Source: JAGVSV01 sp040766135
GTDB taxonomy: Bacteria > Bacillota > Clostridia > Christensenellales > Aristaeellaceae
Length of the DNA stretch: 64,000 nucleotides
NCBI GenBank assembly: GCA_040766135.1
Contig: JAXGRA010000007.1
Coordinates: forward strand, 62,001-126,000
Direction: 5' to 3'
Shown: positions 8,240-16,176 of the stretch, one piece after another
How positions within the stretch are numbered: position 1 is the stretch's first letter
Layout of the letters: each line of letters begins with the position of its first letter
Notes under the pieces: generated by a model
Told to the model about the DNA's origin: nothing
Database searches by the model: none
Seen by the model: the letters and a program-made list of their open reading frames with translations, nothing else
Position numbers and translations under genes: made by a program

Positions 8240-9215
8240 GTTCCCTCCGCCGAAGCAGCAGCACCAGCAAATACGGCGCACCCAGCACCGCTAAGATGAT
8301 GCTGATGGGCAGCTCATACGGTGCAAAGCAGGTGCGCGCGATCATATCGCACACAAGGCAAAGCGCCGCCCCTAACAGCGCACAGGGCACAGGGCGGCGG
8401 CCGTCTTCGCCCAGCAGCAACGCCGCCAGATGCGGCACCACCAGCCCCACAAAGCCAATCAGCCCGGCAAAGCTGACCACCGCAGCAGCCAGCAGCGCCG
8501 AAGCCGCCAGCAGCATCAGGCGCGTGCGCACGACAGGCACGCCCAGCGAATGGGCCACGTCATCCCCCAGCGTTAGCAGGCGCATGCCCTTGCCCAATGC
8601 CAGCGCCAGCGCAAACCCCAGCAGCATCACAGGCGCTGCGGCGGCCAATTGCCGCAGCGTTACGTTGGCCAGGCCGCCGATGGAAAACACGCTGCGGTAC
8701 AGCGCGGCATCAGGCACCACTGATACGATGGCGTCGGATATCGCGCCCAGCAGGCTGGAAATGGCAATGCCGGCCAAAATAATGGTGCGCCGCCCCGCGC
8801 CCAAAGCACCCGCAATGGCATAGGTAATCAGCGCCGAAAGCAACGCGCCTACAAACGCAAACACCGGCAGCGTCCACAGCCCGATGGGAAAAAAGACAGC
8901 CGCCAGCAACGCAAACAGGCCTGCGCCCGCGTTGATGCCCAACAAGCCCGGCGAGGCCATGGGGTTGAGCAGCACCTGCTGCAGGATAAGGCCCGACACC
9001 GCCAGCGCGCCGCCGGTCATCACCGCCGCCAGCGTGCGCGGCACGCGTACATGCATAAAAACGCGCCAGGCAGGTGATGCTATATCGCCCGCGCGCAGCG
9101 CATCCAGCAGCTCTCCGGGCTGAAAACCGGCCTGCCCGGTGCCCGAGCTGAGCACAATGAGCAGCAGCAAAGCCGCCGGGATGAGCGCCCGCAGGCTGTG
9201 CTTAGGGCTGGCCAT
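8226..9215 (-). CDS. FecCD/BtuC-type ABC importer permease
   Basis: 329 residues from the ATG at 9215 (MASPKHSL); the longer frame upstream overlaps the binding-protein gene and lacks membrane character. About nine or ten hydrophobic helices are visible. Family motifs include VRVPRTLAAVMTGGALAVSG, LNPMASPGLLGINAGAG, the coupling region RLLTLGDDVAHSLGVPV and GFVGLVVPHLA. It should form a homodimer in the membrane with the ATPase downstream. Its start overlaps the end of the binding-protein frame by 14 bp, indicating coupled translation. Confidence 0.9.
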   Translation of the reverse strand: MASPKHSLRALIPAALLLLIVLSSGTGQAGFQPGELLDALRAGDIASPAWRVFMHVRVPRTLAAVMTGGALAVSGLILQQVLLNPMASPGLLGINAGAGLFALLAAVFFPIGLWTLPVFAFVGALLSALITYAIAGALGAGRRTIILAGIAISSLLGAISDAIVSVVPDAALYRSVFSIGGLANVTLRQLAAAAPVMLLGFALALALGKGMRLLTLGDDVAHSLGVPVVRTRLMLLAASALLAAAVVSFAGLIGFVGLVVPHLAALLLGEDGRRPVPCALLGAALCLVCDMIARTCFAPYELPISIILAVLGAPYLLVLLLRRREHAAL

Positions 9216-10108
9216 ACACGGTAGCCGCCACCCACTGATAGGCCTGCGGCCAATCAGCATTGGGCTTGTTGTGGAACAGCCGCTTGTCCAGCACGTATAC
9301 CCGATCATTTTGCACGGCGCTCAGCCCGGCCCACGCCGGGTGATCATACAGCGTGCGCCGGGCCATGTCCTGCGCGGCCTGTTCGTCAGCCCCCATGGCC
9401 ACTAAGAAAATAATAGTCCGGGTCGGCCGCCATCACGGCCTCCATGGAGATTAAATCCGTGCCGCTCTGACCCTCTGCGATATTCTGTAAGCCCATGTCG
9501 GCCAATATTTCACCGGCGATGGTACCCTGCGCCTTGCTGCGCACGCCGGTGGCATACACGCGCAGCAGCAGGCATGTAATGTGCCCATAGCGCGCATCCT
9601 GGCGCGCATTATCTACAATATCTTGAATGCCGTCGGCCACGCTGCGGTGTTGCGCTTCATAGATGTCCCCGGTCTCGTTGATCAGGCAAAACCCTTCCAG
9701 CATGGCCAGATATTGCTCATAGCGCATGACTTCATAATACAGACACGGAATGCCCATGCCCGTCAATGTTTCGCCTATTTTGAGGTGCTCTTTATGCAGG
9801 TTGGACAGCACCACCACCTGCGGATCCAGCTTTAGGATGCCCTCCAGGCTGGGATGATGCGCAGCGCCTACGGAGGTTACATCGCTATCCTCCCCGGGCG
9901 TAAAATAATCCTCGGTGGCGCCCAGCAACTGGCCACCTGCCTGCACATAGGCCTGCGCATAGCTTCCCAGCAGCACCACCGCGCTTGCATGCAAAGGCAC
10001 GGTAACAGTGCGCGCCGCGCCATCAGTTACCACTACCCCCTGTGCCAGCGCAGGCAACGGAAGCGCCAGCGCCAGCACAAGGAGCAGGCTATATATCTTT
10101 TTTGGCAT
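9202..10108 (-). pseudogene. Metal/siderophore/corrinoid-type binding protein, single-base frameshift
   Basis: A FecB/BtuF-like (COG0614) periplasmic-binding protein. Residues 1-22 are a signal peptide ending ALPLPALAQG without a lipobox cysteine. The first frame (240 codons, to 9386) ends ...DPDYYFLSGHGG; the last ~66 residues continue in another frame as MGADEQAAQDMARR...YVLDKRLFHN...YQWVAATVYGQ. Removing one base, the T at 9403 (A on the minus strand), would restore YFLVAMGADEQAA, the conserved sequence expected here. So either a real frameshift mutation or a sequencing error separates N- and C-lobes. The importer genes downstream are intact. Its start is 2 bp after the preceding Fe-S gene. 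Confidence 0.8.
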
Positions 10109-10110
10109 GC

Positions 10111-10992
10111 TTATTTGGGCAGCACGGCCTGCTGCATCTGTTCTACGCCTACCCGGTCGATTACCTTGCCCAGCCGCTCGCGGCCATCGGCATGCTCGCA
10201 GTACCAGTCCATGGTGCGGTCGATGATGGGCGCAATTTCGTCCTCACGCACCAGACGGCGCAGCGGCGTGCCCGGGCGCAGGTGCCGGCCCGCCATGCCG
10301 CCGATGGTAACCTGATACAGCGGCTCGGTTTGTTCCTCCAATGCATGGAAAGGGCAGCGGTCGATGCACACGCCGCAGGTGATGCATTTTTTCATATCGA
10401 ACACAGGCTGGCCCTGGCTGTTGATGGAAATCGCGTCATCCTGGCACGAGGCCACAATGCTGCACACCTTGCAGGCGCGGCACTTATCGGGCAGCAATTT
10501 GGGCACGCGGCGCGCCTCAATGCCAAAGTCGTTCAGGCTGGGCTTGATGCAGCCGTTGGGGCAGCCGCCGATGCCAATCTTGAACTTGTGCGGCAGCTTG
10601 CGGTCACGGCGTCCGATGTAGTAGTCCTCGTATATTTTGCGGGCCAGGGCTTGGGTGTCCGCATTGCCATAGATGCAGGTGGTGCCCTTGCAGGCCACGA
10701 TGGGGCGCACGCGCGCTCCGGTGCCGCCAAAGGTCAGCTGCGAGCGGCTGGACAGAAATTCCTCTGCGGCGCTCAAGTTTTCATACGCCATGCCGGGAAT
10801 TTCCGCCGCCATGCGCACAGTGAAGGCTACCTTGCCGTTGCCATATCGCCGCGCGCACTCGGAGATTAAGGCAACTTCATCGGCGGTATACACCGCGCCC
10901 GGGCATACGATGCGCCCGGAAAACAGCTCCGTCCCGCGGTTCAGCAGGAACCCCCTGCCTTTGGCCTGGGTAATTTGCTCTTTCGTCAGCAT
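10111..10992 (-). CDS. Nitrite/sulfite-reductase-like protein with 4Fe-4S ferredoxin domain
   Basis: 293 residues; ATG at 10992 follows CACAGGAGGATAAAGCT. The N-terminal half has the nitrite/sulfite reductase ferredoxin-like half-domain and siroheme/4Fe-4S motif region VACKGTTCIYG...GIGGCPNGCIKPSLNDFG (cysteines spaced C-x5-C...C-x3-C). Two ferredoxin motifs follow: CRACKVCSIVASCQD near residue 190 and CITCGVCIDRCPFHAL near residue 220. This resembles short AsrC/DsrA-like reductases of anaerobes, and catalytic activity is not certain. The next gene begins 2 bp after its stop, tying it to a FecBCD-like importer; cofactor or substrate supply is one possible link. Confidence 0.8.
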   Translation of the reverse strand: MLTKEQITQAKGRGFLLNRGTELFSGRIVCPGAVYTADEVALISECARRYGNGKVAFTVRMAAEIPGMAYENLSAAEEFLSSRSQLTFGGTGARVRPIVACKGTTCIYGNADTQALARKIYEDYYIGRRDRKLPHKFKIGIGGCPNGCIKPSLNDFGIEARRVPKLLPDKCRACKVCSIVASCQDDAISINSQGQPVFDMKKCITCGVCIDRCPFHALEEQTEPLYQVTIGGMAGRHLRPGTPLRRLVREDEIAPIIDRTMDWYCEHADGRERLGKVIDRVGVEQMQQAVLPK

Positions 10993-11039
10993 AGCTTTAT
11001 CCTCCTGTGCAGATAGCAGATAGCAGATTGAATACAAGC

Positions 11040-11068
11040 AGTATATGCCTGTGTTTGCCGGCGTGCAA
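11040..11068 (-). promoter_or_regulatory. Promoter of the reductase/importer operon
   Basis: On the minus strand TTGCAC (11063-11068), 17-bp spacer, TATACT (11040-11045), about 50 bp upstream of the ATG at 10992. Close match to a sigma-A promoter. A short tandem AGATAGC repeat lies between it and the gene. Confidence 0.6.
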
Positions 11069-11125
11069 GTGCATAGACGCATTTGCGCATTATGCAATCA
11101 AAATAAAATTAAGCAAAAAGAAACA

Positions 11126-11154
11126 TTGACTTTAATAAAATAAAGAATTATATT
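11126..11154 (+). promoter_or_regulatory. Promoter of the DUF2089 operon
   Basis: TTGACT at 11126-11131, a 17-bp A/T-only spacer apart from one G, and TATATT at 11149-11154, 25 bp before the ATG. Very good sigma-A match in a notably AT-rich stretch. Confidence 0.7.
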
Positions 11155-11179
11155 AAATAAGTTAAACGGAGGTGAGCGT

Positions 11180-11473
11180 ATGACACAGGTACCAGCCTGG
11201 ATGGCACAGTTGGATGATGAAGATCTGGCATTTGTGCGCCGGTTTCTGCTGGCTAGTGGGTCGCTCAAGGAAATGGCGCAGCAATATGAAGTATCTTACC
11301 CCACCATCCGACTGCGGCTGGACAGGCTGATTCAAAAAATTCAACTGGTCGAGGATATGGAACAGGCCCCCTACATCGCGCTGATTAAGCGCCTGGCGCT
11401 GGATGAGAAGTTGGACTTTGACACTGCCAAAACGCTAATTACTGCTTACCGCAAAGAACACAGGGAGGGATAA
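11180..11473 (+). CDS. DUF2089 family protein
   Basis: 97 residues, ATG after GGAGGTGAGCGT. The segment LDDEDLAFVRRFLLASGSLK followed by EMAQQYEVSYPTIRLRLDRL is typical of DUF2089 and contains a helix-turn-helix that resembles sigma-like or response-regulator DNA-binding helices. Many DUF2089 proteins have an N-terminal zinc ribbon; this one lacks it and starts directly with the helical part. It probably acts as a small transcription factor, possibly on its own operon, but that is inference. The membrane protein gene begins 4 bp after its stop. Confidence 0.85.
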   Translation: MTQVPAWMAQLDDEDLAFVRRFLLASGSLKEMAQQYEVSYPTIRLRLDRLIQKIQLVEDMEQAPYIALIKRLALDEKLDFDTAKTLITAYRKEHREG

Positions 11474-11477
11474 TTCC

Positions 11478-11783
11478 GTGGAAAGAACAATTATTTTCCT
11501 GCTGCTGGCACTGGCAGTGCTATGGCTGCAGGTGTATCTGTCACGCAGGCCCAGCCCCTGGTCGGGACGTATTTTGCCCGCGTTGTCGCTTTTAACAGCC
11601 GTGCTTTTCGCTCTGATGATGTACATTGAGCCTGATAGCACGCCCGGTCAAATTGTTGTACAGATGCTTTCAACCTTTTTGTATGCTAACATTCCGACCG
11701 TCGTATTGATGCTGATCTATCTTGCCTGTCGCCGCGGTATGCGCCGGCAGCAGGTAGACCGCACGCGCATACAGGATTTGTAA
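11478..11783 (+). CDS. Small three-helix membrane protein
   Basis: 101 residues, GTG start 8 bp after AGGGAGGG. Three hydrophobic segments are visible at about residues 4-20, 33-48 and 64-84, followed by a basic tail CRRGMRRQQVDRTR. I do not recognise a family. It is co-transcribed with the DUF2089 gene (4-bp gap); DUF2089 genes often sit next to small membrane proteins, which suggests an envelope-related role, but nothing more can be said. Confidence 0.65.
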   Translation: MERTIIFLLLALAVLWLQVYLSRRPSPWSGRILPALSLLTAVLFALMMYIEPDSTPGQIVVQMLSTFLYANIPTVVLMLIYLACRRGMRRQQVDRTRIQDL

Positions 11784-11786
11784 TTT

Positions 11787-13673
11787 TTACTGCTTAAACT
11801 CCACAAACACCGGGGCCAGTGGCGGCAGATATATGGGCTGCTGCTGGTTGTAGCCGGACAGAATGCAATTGACGGGTGCGGTGCCTAAGTTGACGGCCAC
11901 GGCCAAGGCCTTTCCTTCCTTTTCCCATACCGAGCACAGCGCCTGCGGCGCATCGGCTGTGACCGGCGCGCCCTTCCAATATGGCACAAAGGCGGCGTTG
12001 TCGGTGCCAAAGGCGTCCAGCGTGCGCCAGATGGCGCTGGCTTGCTGGACGCGCTCCAATTCCTTGCCATTGTAGGGTTTGCTGAGCACGTTAAACAGCA
12101 GCATCAGGCCGCTGCCTTGCGCGTAGTCTGGTGCGATCTGTAAAAACTGCATGGGTACGCCCACCGGACGTCCGGTAAACTCGCTGCGGATGGTGCCTTC
12201 CATGGCATATCGCGCAGCATCTTCGGCAAACTCATGCTGGATTTGCTCGCCGTCAAAGCAGCTGTCGGCAAAGGACAGCAGCATGGGGATTACGCAGCCG
12301 CTTTGATGCGCTTCCACAATGCCGCCTCGGGCGTGCACCAGTGCGTGCAATTGTTTCAGGTGCGCGCGCAGCGCCCGCAGCGGGAAGGTAACCTGCCGGT
12401 TGCCGTTGCTGTCCACATACCCACAGCCGTGCGCGGCATTGGCGCAGCCCCAGGGGATATAGGCATTATCCACATATACACCGTCAATGCCATAGGTATC
12501 CATGGCGTGTGCAATGCGCGCCAGCTGTATCTGGCTGTAGTCACTTTGATAGCATACCATGAACGCGCGCTGCCAGGGCATGCGCTGCCAGCCGCCTGCC
12601 CAAGTGCCGTGCGCACGATGAATGAGGCAGGTGTTTGCCTTTTCAAACCAGTCCGGCACCAGCGAGGACATTTCATAGCCGAAATAGGTCATCACTTTGA
12701 TGCCGTGTCGGTGCGCGGCATCGGTCAGCGCGCGCAGGTGTTTCTCATCGGGCGGCTGACCGTAGTTCTGGATGTCCGACCAATCCTCGTGCAGGGTACG
12801 CCACTTGACGCCCAACTCGGCCAGCTGCGCAAAGTGATCATCCATTTGCTGCTCGTCCATGGCATACATACGGCTGGCCTCGGTATGGAAGCAGCGGTCA
12901 AACTGCTGCGGCACGCGGTAAGACTTGATGGGCGTAGCCTGCAGGCCGATGGAGAAGGTGATGGGCATCAGCGGGTCACCCCAACTGTCTTCCCGTCCCT
13001 GCCAGGCGCGCGGCATGCCGTCCAGCAATCGCAGCGTCAGTATGGCGGTATCGCCCTCAAGGGCTACCTGCCACACGCTGTCCCGGTCTGCTACCTCTAT
13101 GTGCTCATCGGTTTCGATATAGGCGGCCAACCCGGCCTCTTCACAGCCCAGCCACACGCAGGGTTTGAACGGCAAACAAAGTCCGTTTGGAGGTATGGCG
13201 CCGCTGTTGTGCACGTTGTGTACCTGCACGATGCCGTCATCCTCGTTGGGCCAATAGTGGTACAGCGCCGCCACTTCGCGCTTGAGGGGGATGTCCAGCC
13301 GCAGACCGGTCAGGCGAGGCGCAATGTTTTCCAACCCGCCACGCCAGCGGCCAAAAGGGACGATGGCAAAATCCACCCACAAAAGGCCGTCGGGTTCGGC
13401 ACATATGCGGGCGTTGAGCATGATGTTTTCAGTGCCTGCACGGACGGAGTAGCGTACCTCCTGCTCGGACTGGGCGTATATGTGCCCGCTTTGCGTGTGC
13501 CACGTGCCTTCCTTGCCCGAAAAATCCGCGCACAGCGCAATGGGCGCGGCCAGGATGTCTCGCCCTGATACCGTAATGCCCGCAGGGAAAGCGCCCTGCA
13601 TGTTATATTCCCGGGCCGGGAACTGAAGGCGCGCATTTCCTTCCTCAAACTGGGTTAACATGTCGGTGTTCAT
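11787..13673 (-). CDS. Glycoside hydrolase-like TIM-barrel protein
   Basis: 628 residues, ATG preceded by AGAGGGAAAAACACC. No signal peptide. Residues 1-260 are beta-rich, and residues 270-540 look like a TIM barrel: VKWRTLHEDWSDIQNYG, HGIKVMTYFGYEMSS, the strand YGIDGVYVDNAYIPWGC and GIVEAHQSG. The tail (GKALAVAVNLGTAPVNCIL) is a beta-sandwich typical of glycosidases. It resembles the uncharacterised glycoside-hydrolase-domain proteins of the DUF6067/GH123-like group; that family placement is tentative. It is 13 bp downstream of the beta-helix gene, so the two probably degrade one glycan. Confidence 0.65.
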   Translation of the reverse strand: MNTDMLTQFEEGNARLQFPAREYNMQGAFPAGITVSGRDILAAPIALCADFSGKEGTWHTQSGHIYAQSEQEVRYSVRAGTENIMLNARICAEPDGLLWVDFAIVPFGRWRGGLENIAPRLTGLRLDIPLKREVAALYHYWPNEDDGIVQVHNVHNSGAIPPNGLCLPFKPCVWLGCEEAGLAAYIETDEHIEVADRDSVWQVALEGDTAILTLRLLDGMPRAWQGREDSWGDPLMPITFSIGLQATPIKSYRVPQQFDRCFHTEASRMYAMDEQQMDDHFAQLAELGVKWRTLHEDWSDIQNYGQPPDEKHLRALTDAAHRHGIKVMTYFGYEMSSLVPDWFEKANTCLIHRAHGTWAGGWQRMPWQRAFMVCYQSDYSQIQLARIAHAMDTYGIDGVYVDNAYIPWGCANAAHGCGYVDSNGNRQVTFPLRALRAHLKQLHALVHARGGIVEAHQSGCVIPMLLSFADSCFDGEQIQHEFAEDAARYAMEGTIRSEFTGRPVGVPMQFLQIAPDYAQGSGLMLLFNVLSKPYNGKELERVQQASAIWRTLDAFGTDNAAFVPYWKGAPVTADAPQALCSVWEKEGKALAVAVNLGTAPVNCILSGYNQQQPIYLPPLAPVFVEFKQ

Positions 13674-13686
13674 GGTGTTTTTCCCT

Positions 13687-16029
13687 CTACAGCCTGCACG
13701 GGCGTACGCCCGGGGTGTGGCTGCGCGCGGTCAGCTTGGGCTCGTCCACGGTTGTTGTAATGGCAAGGGGATAGAAAACCTCTTCCCCAGCGGCCAGGTC
13801 AAAATCCACACTACTTTTGTCCACCGCGACGCCTGAGTCGGCCAGCAGCATCATGCGGCCTTGTACCTGTTGGCTGCTTTCATTGCGCATATATAATCCC
13901 TCAGGCGACAGGCGCGAGCGCACCGTGGGCGGGTTGTTGCGGCGCAGTTCGGACTTGAGGCCAATGTTTTCCAGGCAGCCATCAACATAATCATAATGGA
14001 AGGCGTTGGAGTCCGGCTTGATGCGGATATCGCCCCAGGCAGCGTCCACAAAATCCTCGGGCGTGGCGTTGTAATTGGCGCGCGTGCGCAGATCGCCTAA
14101 GCCGGCTGCGATGGTCTGGTTGATGTCCCGGGTGGGGTCAAAGGCATAGGCGCGCAGGCGGCGGGAATTTTCCACCGGGGTGCCGTTGTCATACAGCGTG
14201 TTGGTGGCCTCGTCCTCATGGTAGCGGAAGCGCAGTTTGGAGCAGAATACGTTGTACGCCACATCGGCTGATGCCGGAATTTTGACCCGCCCAAAGGGCT
14301 GCGTGCGGTAGGCGTTGTCGATATACAACAAATCCGGATACCGCGAGCGATATGGCTCCTGCGTGGCGCTAGTTACTTCATCCTTGTAGGCTTCCACCTC
14401 CTGGGCATACCGCTGCGTAGGCCAATGATGGGCGCTGAAGCGCCGTATGCTGTAAAAAATCGGGCGCAGGGAAGCATTGATGCCCGAAATCCACCGGGGA
14501 TGCAATGCAGCGCCGCGGCTATCGAAGCTGATGGCGGGGTCACACTTGACAAACACATTGCCTTGGACGCTAAAATCCCGGCCACCGCCCAGCATGCAGG
14601 CACGGGTGAGTTCTAGGAAATAGTTGCCGTGCATTTTGGTGCCGGACAAACAATCATCGTTGTAAATGCCCATCGCGCCAAAGCCCACGCCGCCCAGGTG
14701 GTGGATAAAGTTGTGCGATACGCTGTTGCCGCGGCAGGTAAAGTCGCGCCCGGAGTAGATGGCTCCGGCATCGCCGGTTTCCAGCACGGCATTGTAGATC
14801 TCGTTATATTCGATGGTCATCTCGTTGCCATCATACAGGATGGCAGTGTGCGGGCAATCGTGAATGAGGTTGTGCGTGATTTGAAAGCCCACGCCGATCA
14901 CGCGCACGGCCGTCACATAGCACAAGCCCCACTTGGCAAAATGGTGAATGTGATTGTTGTGGATAAGCGTATTGCTGCTTTCCAGCGTGATGCGGTTGCC
15001 TGCCATGGCCAAGACGCCGCCGTCGCCGCAATCATGGATGGTGTTGTTGACAATGCGCGCATGGTTGCACTGGCACAGATCCAGAGCATAGTTGCCCACG
15101 TTTTTAATGGTGCAATTATCAACCGTCAGGTGCAGCGCATGATAGCCCGATATTGCGCTTCCCCGCAGCGCTTCCAAAGACAAATCCCGGATGGTGATAT
15201 GCTGGCTGTGATCAAGGTCAAACAGCGGTTCGGTCATTGTGGACAGGATGATCTCTTTGGCACCAGGCAGGGGGTACATATAGGCCTTGCGCGCCTGGTA
15301 GTCGATATAATAATCACCGGGTGCAAGCACTTCCTGGGCGATGTGATAGAAGCGCACGCGCTGGCCCTTGCGGAAGCCATAGTTGCCATATGGCGGTTGG
15401 GTCATGATGTGGCCGGTGTCGGAGTTGATGGACGCCACCGTTTCCACGCTGGAAGCCCAGTCATACTTCCAGTAGCCCATAGCCTGGATATCCGGTGCGC
15501 TGAGCCAGCTGCGCACGCGGGCATCGTTGATAACAAACCCCTGTTCCAACACGCCGTCGTGCTCGCCCCATTCATCCTCGGTGGTGTCGCCCACGCTGTC
15601 GATACGCAGGAAAGCTTCACCCTTGGGATATTGGGACAGCGTCATGGGTGCACCATCGGCAAATAATTCAGCGTGGCCGGTCTGCGCATAGCGGCCGAAC
15701 CCGCGCGACAGATACCCGCCCAGGTCGGCAACGCCGACTTGTTGCAGATCGCATACCACCAGATGCGGCACCGCGGATGGGTCAAAGCGCCTGGCCTCGG
15801 GCTGGTTTTTTAGGGGATACCAGTCTGTCAGCAGCACGCCGCCGATCAGGCGCGTGTCCGGGTTGCCGCTGAAAGTAATGTTCTGCGCCTGCTTGCCCAG
15901 GCGGATAGGCTGTGTAAAAAAATACCGTCCGCTGTCAAACTGGATATGGACGCTCTGGCCGTCCAGGCTGCTGAGCGCATCGTGCAGTATGCGCTCAAAA
16001 TCTTTGGTGCAGGGAATCGTGATAACCAC
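13687..16029 (-). CDS. Right-handed parallel beta-helix (pectate-lyase-like) protein
   Basis: 780 residues with a GTG start at 16029 directly after AAAAAAGGAGGCAAAC; the open frame continues upstream to 16131 but without a ribosome site. Residues about 270-530 contain repeated N/H-rich coils characteristic of a beta helix: HITIRDLSLEALRGSAISG, NCTIKNVGNYALDL, ARIVNNTIHDCGDGG, TLIHNNHIHHFAKWG, ITHNLIHDCPHT, IEYNEIYNAVLETGD, CRGNSVSHNFIHHLGG. The first 60 residues resemble the N-cap of polysaccharide lyase/GH families acting on plant or mucin glycans. No signal peptide. Substrate unknown. Confidence 0.75.
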   Translation of the reverse strand: MVITIPCTKDFERILHDALSSLDGQSVHIQFDSGRYFFTQPIRLGKQAQNITFSGNPDTRLIGGVLLTDWYPLKNQPEARRFDPSAVPHLVVCDLQQVGVADLGGYLSRGFGRYAQTGHAELFADGAPMTLSQYPKGEAFLRIDSVGDTTEDEWGEHDGVLEQGFVINDARVRSWLSAPDIQAMGYWKYDWASSVETVASINSDTGHIMTQPPYGNYGFRKGQRVRFYHIAQEVLAPGDYYIDYQARKAYMYPLPGAKEIILSTMTEPLFDLDHSQHITIRDLSLEALRGSAISGYHALHLTVDNCTIKNVGNYALDLCQCNHARIVNNTIHDCGDGGVLAMAGNRITLESSNTLIHNNHIHHFAKWGLCYVTAVRVIGVGFQITHNLIHDCPHTAILYDGNEMTIEYNEIYNAVLETGDAGAIYSGRDFTCRGNSVSHNFIHHLGGVGFGAMGIYNDDCLSGTKMHGNYFLELTRACMLGGGRDFSVQGNVFVKCDPAISFDSRGAALHPRWISGINASLRPIFYSIRRFSAHHWPTQRYAQEVEAYKDEVTSATQEPYRSRYPDLLYIDNAYRTQPFGRVKIPASADVAYNVFCSKLRFRYHEDEATNTLYDNGTPVENSRRLRAYAFDPTRDINQTIAAGLGDLRTRANYNATPEDFVDAAWGDIRIKPDSNAFHYDYVDGCLENIGLKSELRRNNPPTVRSRLSPEGLYMRNESSQQVQGRMMLLADSGVAVDKSSVDFDLAAGEEVFYPLAITTTVDEPKLTARSHTPGVRPCRL

Positions 16030-16176
16030 GTTTGCCTCCTTTTTTCCAGAAACTTGCTGGAATGTAACTGCCCGGATTGTAGGCGGGCGTGGCAGGGATG
16101 TCAATTCAAAATACACTGGTAACCGCACCAAAAGCCTCGTATAATCAAATGAAATATGTTACAGGATGGTGCGCAC

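Noticed and set aside
11018..11036. Tandem AGATAGC repeats before the reductase gene
   Set aside because: Only two and a half short copies; too little to call a regulatory element.
12234..13568. 444-codon plus-strand frame inside the glycoside hydrolase gene
   Set aside because: Antisense shadow; the minus-strand protein has clear fold signatures.
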